From IMG/VR virus record IMGVR_UViG_3300028595_000039, positions 1 to 34,291 of that record: a DNA stretch of 34,291 nt. The stretch is one strand, 5' to 3'. The notes beneath the pieces were generated by a model. It ran no database searches. It was given only the letters and a program-made list of their open reading frames with translations, and had not been told where the DNA came from. This document shows positions 23,893 through 30,377 of the stretch, one piece after another (the first letter of the stretch is position 1; each line of letters opens with the position of its first letter). The stretch is from a virus. The position numbers and the translations under genes are program-made.

Positions 23893-24032
23893 GAGCGTGC
23901 CCTCGCTCGAGATGGGCCCGGCGGTAGGGTAGCGACCCTCGCTCGGCTGGCCCACGAGACGGGCCACCTTCAATTGTGCGTAATTGCTGGGCTTTTGTCT
24001 CGGCAAAAAAAACGCTTTCACTGTGCTTTTTA
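23893..24032. other. Gap with direct repeats and stem in plus island
   Basis: No gene is seen here. CCCTCGCTCG occurs twice (23900-23909 and 23936-23945), followed by a GGCCC/GGGCC stem (23949-23965). A tract of A (24006-24011) follows. These may be end-of-transcript signals before the next promoter. Nothing else is supported. Confidence 0.45.
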
Positions 24033-24077
24033 TGCTTGCGGCAATTGGTTGGGTGTGCCAGTATAAGTCTTAGGAGG
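24033..24077 (+). promoter_or_regulatory. Plus promoter-leader, diverged copy
   Basis: TGCTTGCGG starts the element, as in the two 44-base copies, and AGGAGG ends it. The -10 is TATAAG (24062-24067) at a spacing of 20, or CAGTAT at 17. The half-conservation suggests the same ancestor with drift. Confidence 0.45.
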
Positions 24078-24085
24078 AAACGGAC

Positions 24086-24265
24086 ATGACGAAAAAAGCA
24101 GAAACATTCGAAGTCCACTGGTTTGGCCCGCTGGTCTACACCCCGGCAACAATCCCAATTGGCACAAAGCGCTATGCGGTCCACGCAACGCGCGACGCAG
24201 AAATCACACGGCCTGTCGGCCTGTGGCGCTTCCCGCAAATCCTGACAATCGCAGAAGCTCGCTAA
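24086..24265 (+). CDS. 59-residue hypothetical protein
   Basis: ATG at 24086 follows AGGAGGAAACGGAC and opens a frame of 59 residues (MTKKAETFEVHWFGPLVYTP, then IPIGTKRYAVHATRDAEI). It ends with TAA at 24263-24265, 12 bases before the next gene. It is Lys/Thr and aromatic in composition and has no recognisable domain. The strong ribosome site and its own promoter support it as real. Confidence 0.7.
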   Translation: MTKKAETFEVHWFGPLVYTPATIPIGTKRYAVHATRDAEITRPVGLWRFPQILTIAEAR

Positions 24266-24277
24266 CAGGAGAATCCA

Positions 24278-24586
24278 ATGCAGACACGAATCACGATCTC
24301 GAGCTGGTGCGGAACACACCAGGCTACACAAACGGCCGACACTGGCAACGGCCCGTCCCTGGCGCTCGCAGCCGCTGCCCTGCTTGCTGCGGCGTACGTC
24401 ACGCACTCGATGCGTGACGACGACGTCATGTGCTGCAGGGGCCATGTGACCGTGACGTCCGGCGGGTCGTGCACAGCGGCCGGCACAACGCTCGCCGTAC
24501 CGCTCGACTCACGCGACTGTTGCCGAGACGCAATGCACCTTGCCGCCGAGTTGGCCAACCGTCTCACCGGCGAGGTGTCGCCATGA
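24278..24586 (+). CDS. Small hypothetical protein with Ala-rich helix
   Basis: The ATG at 24278 follows CAGGAG. The 102-residue product has an Ala-rich hydrophobic helix (SLALAAAALLAAAYV) near residue 27-41 and four or more Cys (MCCRG, GGSC, RDCCRDA). It might be a small membrane or DNA-metabolism protein; no family is recognised. It overlaps the next gene by 4 bases. Confidence 0.65.
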   Translation: MQTRITISSWCGTHQATQTADTGNGPSLALAAAALLAAAYVTHSMRDDDVMCCRGHVTVTSGGSCTAAGTTLAVPLDSRDCCRDAMHLAAELANRLTGEVSP

Positions 24587-24930
24587 CTCGCCTCACGCTC
24601 GCCCCGCGCGAAATCGGCGCCCGCCTGAGCCACGTCGACGTCCACCACGGCTGCGTGACCGACCCGAGCGGGCGCATAGTCGGGCTGTTTGACGACGGCG
24701 TCGTTACGCTCGAGCGCACGGCCGAGGCCGCCCTCGCGCCGGCGGACCTGTCAGGCCACCAGGTTGACGTGCTCGAGCCGGGCCAGGCGCCTAGGCGCTG
24801 CGCCATGGTGCGAGATGTCCTGTACTGTCGCGGCAAGGCCACCTACTGGTTGGACGACGGGATCCTGTGGAGCGACAAAAAACCGTTGCCTGGCGCGCGG
24901 TTGCGGAGGCTGCAACCTACAACCAAATAG
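24583..24930 (+). CDS. Hypothetical protein in plus island
   Basis: The ATG at 24583 overlaps the previous TGA (ATGA). The 115-residue product starts MTRLTLAPREIGARLSHVDV and has beta-rich segments (GCVTDPSGRIVGLFDDGVVT, KATYWLDDGILWSDKKPLPG). It is followed by the second promoter-leader. No family is recognised. Confidence 0.65.
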   Translation: MTRLTLAPREIGARLSHVDVHHGCVTDPSGRIVGLFDDGVVTLERTAEAALAPADLSGHQVDVLEPGQAPRRCAMVRDVLYCRGKATYWLDDGILWSDKKPLPGARLRRLQPTTK

Positions 24931-24939
24931 GCAAAATAA

Positions 24940-24983
24940 TGCTTGCGGAAATAGTCGCAGTATGGGATAACAGAATCAGGAGG
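24940..24983 (+). promoter_or_regulatory. Plus promoter-leader, repeat copy 2
   Basis: TTGCGG (24943-24948), 17-base spacer, GATAAC (24966-24971), then AGGAGG. It matches copy 1 (23158-23201) at 41 of 44 bases, so it would give independent transcription of the Cys-cluster gene that follows. Confidence 0.65.
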
Positions 24984-24988
24984 CAATC

Positions 24989-25345
24989 ATGTGCGACAAC
25001 GGAGACTGCGAAAACTGCATCGAACTAGGGACACTAGCCGGAGCGTACTACAAGCGCTTCGACTCAATTCAGGACGCGATCGCGTTCCGCAAGGCGATGC
25101 ACTGCAGAACCGACCTGCCGGGCTACGTCGCCCTGGCGCGCGGCGGGTCCGAGCCGTCGCTCGCGTACTGGTGCTGGCTGATAGTCCAGCACGCAGAGGC
25201 GCCTCGGTGCAGCTGCTGCGGCAGGTTCGAGCTAGACATGTACCATTGCGACTGCTGCGACAAGCCCGCGTGCTCGCGGTGCCTTGGCACTGGCGGCGCA
25301 TACGGGCTAGAGACGACTTACTGCGAGGAGTGCACCGATGGTTAA
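24989..25345 (+). CDS. Small Cys-rich zinc-finger-like protein
   Basis: The 118-residue protein has its own promoter-leader and AGGAGG. Its C-terminal 50 residues hold many paired Cys (CSCCGRFELDMYHCDCC, CSRCLG, YCEEC), a treble-clef or RING-like metal-binding pattern. The N-terminus has MCDNGDCENC and a helical region (DAIAFRKAMHC). Function is not known; phage zinc proteins of this kind often act as host-takeover factors, which here is only inference. Confidence 0.7.
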   Translation: MCDNGDCENCIELGTLAGAYYKRFDSIQDAIAFRKAMHCRTDLPGYVALARGGSEPSLAYWCWLIVQHAEAPRCSCCGRFELDMYHCDCCDKPACSRCLGTGGAYGLETTYCEECTDG

Positions 25346-25553
25346 GTACCAAACCTCAGTAGACGGCTCCCTTAGAGACCTCAACGTCCCGCATCAATAC
25401 ATGGCCGAGTCAATCTGCCAGCGCCTGTCTGGCGTACTTGCCGACACGTTCGGTAGAGTGGGGTGGGATTCGCCCGTGGTAGAGCTATATGGCGACGGGC
25501 GTTTTCTCGGCTCATGGCAACGCGGAGTCGAGCTCGCCGGCCCTGATGCGTAA
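25338..25553 (+). CDS. Small hypothetical protein, last of plus island
   Basis: The ATG at 25338 overlaps the previous stop by 8 bases. The 71-residue product (MVKYQTSVDGSLRDLNVPHQ, then ICQRLSGVLADTFGRVGWDS) has no recognised motif. Its last 42 bases overlap the end of the convergent metzincin-like gene on the minus strand. Confidence 0.65.
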   Translation: MVKYQTSVDGSLRDLNVPHQYMAESICQRLSGVLADTFGRVGWDSPVVELYGDGRFLGSWQRGVELAGPDA

Positions 25554-26084
25554 AAACCGCACTGTGTCTGGCCCGGCTCTTGGGTCTCCAGCAACCTCGG
25601 CCATCAGCCCGTGCATCGTATGCGGACACCCAAGCGCATGGCACAGCTCATGCCGCACAACGCATTGCCGGTGCTCTGGTCGCAGCGTCTCTCGTATCTC
25701 AATTAGCGACCCGTCAAGGCACCCCACTCCTGACCCGTAGTGCAGGCCTCCTGTGTGAGTTGTCGCCGACACGTCAAAGTGGTCCGGCTCGCCGATACGC
25801 ACCAGGGCAAGCCCATACGGTTGTCCGCTCGTGCCAATGTGCCTCACGCCGCGGTAGCGCAGCAGCCGCGCGCCTGCGACGTGGTTGAGGTAGAGCACGG
25901 CATCGGCGGTGTGCTCTCGTAGCCAGTCAGGTTGCCCGTCCTGCACTACAACCCATACCGGGTACGCGCACGGCCGCTCGTATCGGCTCGCCGCTGGCCC
26001 GGCGCAGCCGCACAGCGCAAGCGCGAAGAACAGCAGGAACGCCAGCACCAGGACGGCGAATGCTACTCGGCCTGTGTCGATCAC
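25512..26084 (-). CDS. Metzincin-like lipoprotein
   Basis: A GTG at 26084 overlaps the TGA of the dUTPase gene, giving 190 residues. A hydrophobic signal (AVLVLAFLLFFALALCGC) is followed by a lipobox-like LCGC with C28 as likely lipid site. Residues 145-155 read HELCHALGCPH, the full metzincin HExxHxxGxxH signature, and M161 (HGLMAE) fits the Met-turn. A zinc metalloprotease anchored in the host envelope is the direct reading; the target, or a role in superinfection exclusion or release, is open. The longer upstream frame is inside the dUTPase gene and is not used. Confidence 0.8.
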   Translation of the reverse strand: MIDTGRVAFAVLVLAFLLFFALALCGCAGPAASRYERPCAYPVWVVVQDGQPDWLREHTADAVLYLNHVAGARLLRYRGVRHIGTSGQPYGLALVRIGEPDHFDVSATTHTGGLHYGSGVGCLDGSLIEIRETLRPEHRQCVVRHELCHALGCPHTMHGLMAEVAGDPRAGPDTVRFLRIRAGELDSALP

Positions 26085-26503
26085 GTCCCAGTGCTCCCAA
26101 ACCCGCCACCTCCGCGGGACGTTTCGGTTAGCTCGTCCGTCTCGATCAGCTCCGTGTATGGCACGCGTTGGAACACGATCTGCGCGATGCGGTTGCCGGG
26201 CGCGATTTGGCACAGGCTGGAGCCGTGGTTGCGCAGCAGGACGCAGACCTCGCCGCGATAGTCGCTGTCGATCGTCCCCGGCGAATTCGCCGCGACAACC
26301 CCATACCGAGCAAGCCCGCTCCTGCTTCTGATCTGCCCCTCCCACCCTTCCGGTATCTCAAGCCTGATTCCCGTGCGGACCTTTACGCACCCGCCCGGAT
26401 TGACGCCGACGTGCTCAATCGCCACAAGGTCATAGCCCGAGCTTCCCTCTGTCGCCTTCTGCGGCATAACCGCGCCGTCATCGAGTTTCACTTTGATTTG
26501 CAT
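26081..26503 (-). CDS. dut: Deoxyuridine triphosphatase (dUTPase)
   Basis: The 140-residue protein has the five motifs of the trimeric dUTPase family in order: SSGYDLVA, IRSRSGLARYGV, ANSPGTIDSDYRGE, NRIAQIVFQR and the C-terminal RGGGGFGSTG. It hydrolyses dUTP to dUMP and pyrophosphate, which keeps uracil out of DNA and supplies dTMP synthesis. All key residues look intact. It is one of the few enzymes in the small-gene operon and overlaps the downstream lipoprotein gene by 4 bases. Confidence 0.95.
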   Translation of the reverse strand: MQIKVKLDDGAVMPQKATEGSSGYDLVAIEHVGVNPGGCVKVRTGIRLEIPEGWEGQIRSRSGLARYGVVAANSPGTIDSDYRGEVCVLLRNHGSSLCQIAPGNRIAQIVFQRVPYTELIETDELTETSRGGGGFGSTGT

Positions 26504-26688
26504 GCTTCCTCCGCGGCGGCGATTGCCGCCTCTCGTGTCTCACAAACCCCACGCGCCAGAGTCTTCCCGCCATTCGTTGTCGACACTACCCAGCGCCACC
26601 CGTCCCACCACGCCCAAACATCTGCGTCAATGCCGCGCTTCGCGTCATGCGCGAAGTTGGCGGCCATCTTTGCGTTCCACTTTAGCAC
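26488..26688 (-). CDS. Small hypothetical protein
   Basis: The 66-residue protein (MLKWNAKMAANFAHDAKRGI, then VWAWWDGWRWVVSTTNGG and a C-terminal helix EAAIAAAEEACKSK) is small, aromatic and Ala-rich. It overlaps the dUTPase start by 16 bases and the previous gene by 7 bases. No family is recognised. Confidence 0.6.
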   Translation of the reverse strand: MLKWNAKMAANFAHDAKRGIDADVWAWWDGWRWVVSTTNGGKTLARGVCETREAAIAAAEEACKSK

Positions 26689-26978
26689 GTCAGATACTCC
26701 TGTAATCTGCCAGCAAGGCGCTTGTGGTGGTACTCCTCTACCTCCGCGAGCACGGCTGAAATGCGCTCGTCGTCAACGCGCTCAAACAGCAGCTCGATCC
26801 CAAGCTCACGCACCTGCACGCACTGACCGTTGTACTCATCGTAGTAGGCCGAGGCCTCGATCGTCTGCCAGCCGAAAGTCCACACGCCGTCGATGTGTGT
26901 CCACCCCTGTGGTGGCGTTTTCTGTGCTGCCTGGATTGCCAGGTCTAGGATTTGAAGCTCTAGGGTTGTTCGGTTCAC
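26682..26978 (-). CDS. Small hypothetical protein
   Basis: The 98-residue product has two helices around a strand region: LELQILDLAIQAAQKTPP, then TFGWQTIEASAYYDEYNG and a C-terminal helix (AEVEEYHHKRLAGRLQEYL). It is coupled to both neighbours by short overlaps. No family is recognised. Confidence 0.65.
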   Translation of the reverse strand: MNRTTLELQILDLAIQAAQKTPPQGWTHIDGVWTFGWQTIEASAYYDEYNGQCVQVRELGIELLFERVDDERISAVLAEVEEYHHKRLAGRLQEYLTC

Positions 26979-27166
26979 TTCGGGACCCCCAGCAGGTCAA
27001 GGATCTTCTTTGACTCATCGGCGGCCATCTTTGCCAGCCGCAGCGCCTCGATCTTCTCAGCTCGCTCGCGCTCCAGCCAAGTGTCGAGCCTGTGCAGCGC
27101 TGCCCTAAGCAGTCGCACTTCGGCGCGCAGTTGGTCGTTCTCTTCCTGTAGCTCCTCTGGCGTCAT
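26975..27166 (-). CDS. Small coiled-coil protein
   Basis: The start is ATG at 27166 (AGGATACGAA before it and overlapping the upstream TGA). The 63-residue product is almost all helix with heptads, ELQEENDQLRAEVRLLRAAL and ERERAEKIEALRLAKMA, so a coiled-coil dimer is likely. No function is known. Confidence 0.65.
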   Translation of the reverse strand: MTPEELQEENDQLRAEVRLLRAALHRLDTWLERERAEKIEALRLAKMAADESKKILDLLGVPK

Positions 27167-27510
27167 TTCGTATCCTCCGCCGGGTAGAAGTTGGTGCCAA
27201 GGTTCCATTCGCCCATACGCAATGAGTCACCGGTGCCATAATATGTCCACCCAAAGCGGTTATCCCAAACAACAGCAGCTTCGCGCACGGACACAGCCCG
27301 CGTAATCCCCTCCGCGCGCAGGTCTTCTAGTTTGCGTGGCTCGACTTTGATGCGGAATCTGTACGTTGCCGCAGCGTCAAGCTTCGGCGGGACATCGGAC
27401 CACGACCTCCAGCAGCAGCCGGCGACAGACCATTCCACGTCACCGTGCGTGATCTGGCGTTCCACCGCCCACTTGGCGCCCTCAGTTCCTGACTTCTCGA
27501 TGTGCTTCAT
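27163..27510 (-). CDS. Hypothetical protein
   Basis: The 115-residue product is rich in Trp and has beta stretches (TYRFRIKVEPRKLEDLRAEG, RFGWTYYGTGDSLRMGEWNL). I do not recognise a family. It overlaps both neighbours by 4 bases (ATGA), consistent with coupled translation. Confidence 0.65.
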   Translation of the reverse strand: MKHIEKSGTEGAKWAVERQITHGDVEWSVAGCCWRSWSDVPPKLDAAATYRFRIKVEPRKLEDLRAEGITRAVSVREAAVVWDNRFGWTYYGTGDSLRMGEWNLGTNFYPAEDTK

Positions 27511-27821
27511 TCCGCACCCTCCTTTTTAGCCAGCCGTTTGCAGATAGCCAGCAGCGCCTCGGCCGGCCTCAACTCAGTCACCCTGGTGAATTTCCCACTC
27601 ATGGCGTTAACTCCGTGATACATGCGCAGGATCCTCCCACCGTGCGTCGGCACGCCGGCCTTGCGGGCAAGGTCGTACAACTCCTCCTGTTTGCAGTCGC
27701 CTGGCGCAGTCAGAGCCCAGCCCCTGTCGCCGTATGCTGTCTGCCTGTGCTCTTCGAGAGTGTATCCGCCTCCCGTATCGACGATCCGCAAGCTGCCCTG
27801 CTGCAGTGCTACTCTTGGCAT
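27507..27821 (-). CDS. Hypothetical protein
   Basis: The 104-residue product starts MPRVALQQGSLRIVDTGGGY and has a helix with KQEELYDLARKAGVPTHG followed by basic residues. No family is recognised. A phage-type promoter lies just upstream, so a transcription start inside the operon is likely. Confidence 0.68.
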   Translation of the reverse strand: MPRVALQQGSLRIVDTGGGYTLEEHRQTAYGDRGWALTAPGDCKQEELYDLARKAGVPTHGGRILRMYHGVNAMSGKFTRVTELRPAEALLAICKRLAKKEGAE

Positions 27822-27830
27822 GTTGTTCTC

Positions 27831-28103
27831 CTAGTCCAGACAATACCACGCTGGCAGATTAACGCAATAGCCTGGCACGACTCGGCCGCTGGCCCACATC
27901 TGCCTGGCGGCTGGCATCCTGCGCGACGTGGTGTACGAGCCGCAGTTCATGCAGTGGATCACGTGCCAGCCCTGCTCATCTCTTGCAATGGCCGGCCCGC
28001 CGCACACGTGGCATGCCGGCGGCTCACCGTGGCCGTACACAATCCACCAATTGGTGGTGTCGTCTACAAGGGACGGCCTGCGCCTTGAACCTTTGCCGTT
28101 CAT
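27831..28103 (-). CDS. Small zinc-ribbon-like protein
   Basis: The ATG at 28103 overlaps the upstream TGA (ATGA). The 90-residue product has CHVCGG and, about 20 residues later, CMNCGS, the CxxC...CxxC spacing of a zinc ribbon. The start is basic (NGKGSRRRP). A nucleic-acid-binding role is likely but not shown. Confidence 0.65.
   Translation of the reverse strand: MNGKGSRRRPSLVDDTTNWWIVYGHGEPPACHVCGGPAIARDEQGWHVIHCMNCGSYTTSRRMPAARQMWASGRVVPGYCVNLPAWYCLD
27840..27867 (-). promoter_or_regulatory. Phage-type promoter inside the small-gene operon
   Basis: Minus strand: TTGCGT (27862-27867), 16-base spacer with CAGCGTGG, TATTGT (27840-27845), about 18 bases before the next ATG. It matches the element upstream of the lipoprotein gene at 19329-19356 across both boxes and part of the spacer. 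Confidence 0.55.
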
Positions 28104-28345
28104 TCCACACACCACCAAAGCGGATCAAACAACCCACCGATAGGGCCGGCCGGCGCGACGCCAGCATGTGCCGGGTAGTACACGTGGTGACCTGACTCAG
28201 TCACCTCGGCGCGCAGCTTCCCGGACGACCTCAGCTCAATAGTGACCCGGCAGTACGTCGACTGCGGCATTCGGCCGCCGAAGTCAGACCACCGGACAGA
28301 CCCGTGTTTCTGCGCGTAGGCTAGCACCTTGGCCCTTGCGCTCAC
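28100..28345 (-). CDS. Small helix-turn-helix-like protein
   Basis: A GTG at 28345 overlaps the previous TGA (GTGA). The 81-residue product reads VSARAKVLAYAQKHGSVRWS, then YCRVTIELRSSGKLRAEVTE, an alpha-helix then beta-wing pattern of a winged HTH domain. It ends in an aromatic tail (LFDPLWWCVE). A DNA-binding role is inferred. Confidence 0.6.
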   Translation of the reverse strand: MSARAKVLAYAQKHGSVRWSDFGGRMPQSTYCRVTIELRSSGKLRAEVTESGHHVYYPAHAGVAPAGPIGGLFDPLWWCVE

Positions 28346-28557
28346 TTCCGGGTCTCCTCGAAGACAAACGCGATCGGGTCCACGTCGCAACCGTAGACGG
28401 TGAAGCACTCCGTGTGCTCTGCATACGCTTGCAGAGCTTGCGTGAGCTCGACCGGGTTGCTGCCGCTTGCGACCTGCACCGGTCCTTCCGTCGTCCATGC
28501 CGTGATTGACCACGGACCTTGGCCGTGGATTGTGATTGTTGCTTGTGATTTAGTCAT
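28342..28557 (-). CDS. Small hypothetical protein
   Basis: The 71-residue product begins MTKSQATITIHGQGPWSITAW and contains a mid-region helix (PVELTQALQAYAEHT) with one strand at the end (CDVDPIAFVFEE). It overlaps the preceding micro-gene by 8 bases. No family is recognised. Confidence 0.62.
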   Translation of the reverse strand: MTKSQATITIHGQGPWSITAWTTEGPVQVASGSNPVELTQALQAYAEHTECFTVYGCDVDPIAFVFEETRK

Positions 28558-28639
28558 CCCTTTTCATCTCCCGTTTCAGGCTCAGCTTCTCACCGATCGA
28601 CCCGTAAAGCACCTGGAGTTGCGGCTGCTGTGACCGCAT
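28550..28639 (-). CDS. Micro-gene, 29 residues
   Basis: ATG at 28639 opens a 29-residue frame (MRSQQPQLQVLYGSIGEKLS) ending in TAA that overlaps the next gene by 8 bases (ATGACTAA). The only ribosome-site-like stretch is GAGTGA before an A-rich tract, so it is weaker than the others. It could be a leader peptide coupling translation to the next gene. Confidence 0.45.
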   Translation of the reverse strand: MRSQQPQLQVLYGSIGEKLSLKREMKRDD

Positions 28640-28645
28640 TTTTTT

Positions 28646-28837
28646 TCACTCTGACCCGATACAAACGCCCAACATGGGCATGGTTGCGCCGGTTTTGTAG
28701 CTTGCTCGACCAACCGATGCGGCAAATACGTACAAATCCTCGTCATAGTCATAGTCATTGTACACCGTAACTCTCAGCATGACACGGCTGTCCTGGTCTT
28801 CTTTCTCGAGCGCGTCAATCAGTTCTGCTACTGTCAT
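28646..28837 (-). CDS. Small hypothetical protein behind a hairpin leader
   Basis: The 63-residue product starts MTVAELIDALEKEDQDSRVM, then VTVYNDYDYDEDLYVFAASV, an acidic, mixed alpha/beta protein. AGGAGG lies 7 bases before the ATG, and a long inverted repeat lies just upstream of that. No family is recognised. Confidence 0.7.
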   Translation of the reverse strand: MTVAELIDALEKEDQDSRVMLRVTVYNDYDYDEDLYVFAASVGRASYKTGATMPMLGVCIGSE

Positions 28838-28854
28838 AGATTCCTCCTGTAGTA

Positions 28855-28902
28855 GACGGGCAGCGGCTGCGGTGGAAACGCAGGTTATTGCCGCTGCCCG
28901 TC
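28855..28902 (-). promoter_or_regulatory. Leader hairpin, perfect 13-bp arms with nested stem
   Basis: GACGGGCAGCGGC and its exact complement flank a 22-base centre that holds a second stem CTGCG/CGCAG (loop TTTCCAC). It lies between the candidate promoter and the ribosome site of the 63-residue gene. It could be an attenuator or a translation-control element. Confidence 0.65.
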
Positions 28903-28922
28903 TGTGTTACTAAGTGTCTCAA

Positions 28923-28950
28923 ACCCTACCACACAGCGCGAAACTGTCAA
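28923..28950 (-). promoter_or_regulatory. Candidate promoter before the hairpin leader
   Basis: Minus strand: GGGCTTGACA (TTGACA at 28945-28950), 16-base spacer ending TGTGTGG, then TAGGGT (28923-28928). The surroundings fit the phage consensus GGGCTTG...GTGGTAT although the -10 is GC-rich. Confidence 0.5.
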
Positions 28951-28953
28951 GCC

Positions 28954-29160
28954 CTACCGCCGCAGCCACCAAGTTGCCCGGCGGTTGGCCATGCGCGCTC
29001 GCTCGGCTCGTCCAGGGAAAAACTCCTCGGCCCACTCCGCAAGCTCACTGTGGTCGACGCCCATATCTCGAGCCAGGTCGCCGCGGCCGATCTCGCCCTC
29101 CTCTATCAGGCTGCAAAACTTGTCGGCAGCGATGCGGCGTGCGCGGTTCGTGTAGCGCAT
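28954..29160 (-). CDS. Small helix-turn-helix-like protein
   Basis: The ATG at 29160 overlaps the upstream stop (ATGA) and has CAGGTGG before it. The 68-residue product has a helical repeat with GRGDLARDMGVDHSELAEWA, a typical helix-turn-helix spacing, and basic ends. It may be a DNA-binding regulator. Function is not established. Confidence 0.62.
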   Translation of the reverse strand: MRYTNRARRIAADKFCSLIEEGEIGRGDLARDMGVDHSELAEWAEEFFPGRAERARMANRRATWWLRR

Positions 29161-29333
29161 CACGGCCACCTGAGCAGGCTGCACTCGCCGTCTTCGTCAG
29201 ACAGCACTGCCGCGTACGTGCCGCGGCGTTTGACTACGACACCGCCATAGAAGATGCTAGCGACTGTAACGGACACCCAACCCGTGTCGGTCGCTAGCAT
29301 GAGGACGTCGCCTGGCTGGAGGTAGTCGCTCAT
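29160..29333 (-). CDS. Small SH3-like hypothetical protein
   Basis: The ATG at 29333 overlaps the upstream stop. The 57-residue product (MSDYLQPGDVLMLATDTGWV, then ASIFYGGVVVKRRGTYAAVL) is a small all-beta barrel-like protein. No family is recognised. Confidence 0.6.
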   Translation of the reverse strand: MSDYLQPGDVLMLATDTGWVSVTVASIFYGGVVVKRRGTYAAVLSDEDGECSLLRWP

Positions 29334-29653
29334 CTGATGATCTCCCAATGTTTTCCAGTGGCGCGCAACGTGACCGCAAATGTGCCGCCACGGAGCGCGT
29401 ATTTTAACCGCCTATCCCTTTCCAGCCTGTGAACTTCGGCAACGATGCCGCCCGGCGCATGGTAACGAAACTCCAACGCATCCGATTCAAGCGCTTCTTG
29501 TAGCGTGACCAGCTTCGGCGGTGCTAGCTCGTAGCACTTGCAGTATTTACACGTCCCACCATGTACCCGGTTCACTTTGTGCACGTAGTGCGGTGCGTTG
29601 TTCTGATCGGCCCAGATACAGCAGTTGCTCTTTAGGTACTTGCAATCCCTCAT
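29330..29653 (-). CDS. Cys-cluster hypothetical protein
   Basis: The 107-residue product has CKYLKSNCCIW near the N-terminus and, about 20 residues later, CKYCKCYE, a Cys arrangement like the other Cys-cluster proteins of this genome (21336, 21940, 30374). The rest is basic and beta-rich (RLKYALRGGTFAVTLRATGK). A metal-binding role is likely; no further function can be given. Confidence 0.68.
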   Translation of the reverse strand: MRDCKYLKSNCCIWADQNNAPHYVHKVNRVHGGTCKYCKCYELAPPKLVTLQEALESDALEFRYHAPGGIVAEVHRLERDRRLKYALRGGTFAVTLRATGKHWEIIR

Positions 29654-29838
29654 CGTCCATCCCTTCCGTTCTCACACCCAACGCGGCACGCCGAGTGCTC
29701 TTCTGGAGCCATGAATAGGTTGTAGCACACTGAGGCGCAGTCGTCCACAGGGCGCGCCGTCGTTACGCCCCACGCTACCAGGGCAAGCAGAATGAGTAGC
29801 AGGACGAAAGCGATTGGTGCTTCTACTGGGGGTTTCAT
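29650..29838 (-). CDS. Small membrane protein with Cys pairs
   Basis: The 62-residue product has one N-terminal hydrophobic segment (IAFVLLLILLALVAWGV, residues about 9-25) and then four Cys (DDCASVC, SACRVGC) in the exported part, which suggests two disulfides. A membrane or periplasmic role is inferred. It is coupled to its neighbours by ATGA overlaps. Confidence 0.65.
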   Translation of the reverse strand: MKPPVEAPIAFVLLLILLALVAWGVTTARPVDDCASVCYNLFMAPEEHSACRVGCENGRDGR

Positions 29839-30377
29839 CGGTTCGCGCTCCTAAGCAGTTTGACGACGTAGGCCGTCAGCACATAGTTGCCTGGCGCATA
29901 CTCCCACTGTTCGCCAAACAGGTCGAGCAGAGCACCGCTTGGCGCCTGCATCAGCGTGAGGTCGTCCGACAGTGTCACGTCCTCCTCGCCCAAGCGCTCT
30001 ATGCTCGCAATCCGTTTTCCACCCAAGTAGAAGTCAAGTGGTTCTTCTCTAACGTGCAACGTTTTTGCCTCCTTTGGTGAGCCAAGCCGCAACGGCCCAT
30101 CGCTAGCGCCGTAAAAGTACGTGTCCATATCTGCGTCTAAGTAGAGTACATCGTCAACCCTAAGCATGCCGCCGACGTAGATATCACCGCCGGCGTTGTG
30201 TATCGTTTTTGCCGTGTTGCCTAGGCGCAAAGGCCCAAAGTCCACGTCGCGGATCAATATGACTACGGCGATGGCCAAGAATGCGGCTTGAACGATTGCC
30301 AACCCATGGCGCTGATGCCATGGTTCTTCGTCGATCGGCTGCGGCTCTGTGGCTGTGTTACGTTCTTCGTCCATCAT
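29835..30377 (-). CDS. Membrane-anchored beta-repeat protein
   Basis: The 180-residue protein has an acidic cytosolic start, one hydrophobic segment (LAIVQAAFLAIAVVILI, about 26-42), and then an exported part with repeated beta motifs, GPLRLGNTAKTIHN and GPLRLGSPKEAKTLHV, 45 residues apart. The intervening GGDIYVGGMLRVDDVLYLD resembles fibre-like beta repeats. It may be a membrane-held surface protein. Function is unknown. Confidence 0.65.
   Translation of the reverse strand: MMDEERNTATEPQPIDEEPWHQRHGLAIVQAAFLAIAVVILIRDVDFGPLRLGNTAKTIHNAGGDIYVGGMLRVDDVLYLDADMDTYFYGASDGPLRLGSPKEAKTLHVREEPLDFYLGGKRIASIERLGEEDVTLSDDLTLMQAPSGALLDLFGEQWEYAPGNYVLTAYVVKLLRSANR

Noticed and set aside
23477-24445. 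322-residue minus-strand ORF across the plus island
   Set aside because: It runs opposite six well-placed plus genes with ribosome sites and has a mixed Arg/Ala/Cys composition without motifs.
26168-27013. 281-residue plus-strand ORF opposite the dUTPase
   Set aside because: The dUTPase motifs on the minus strand are clear, and the plus frame is a shadow.
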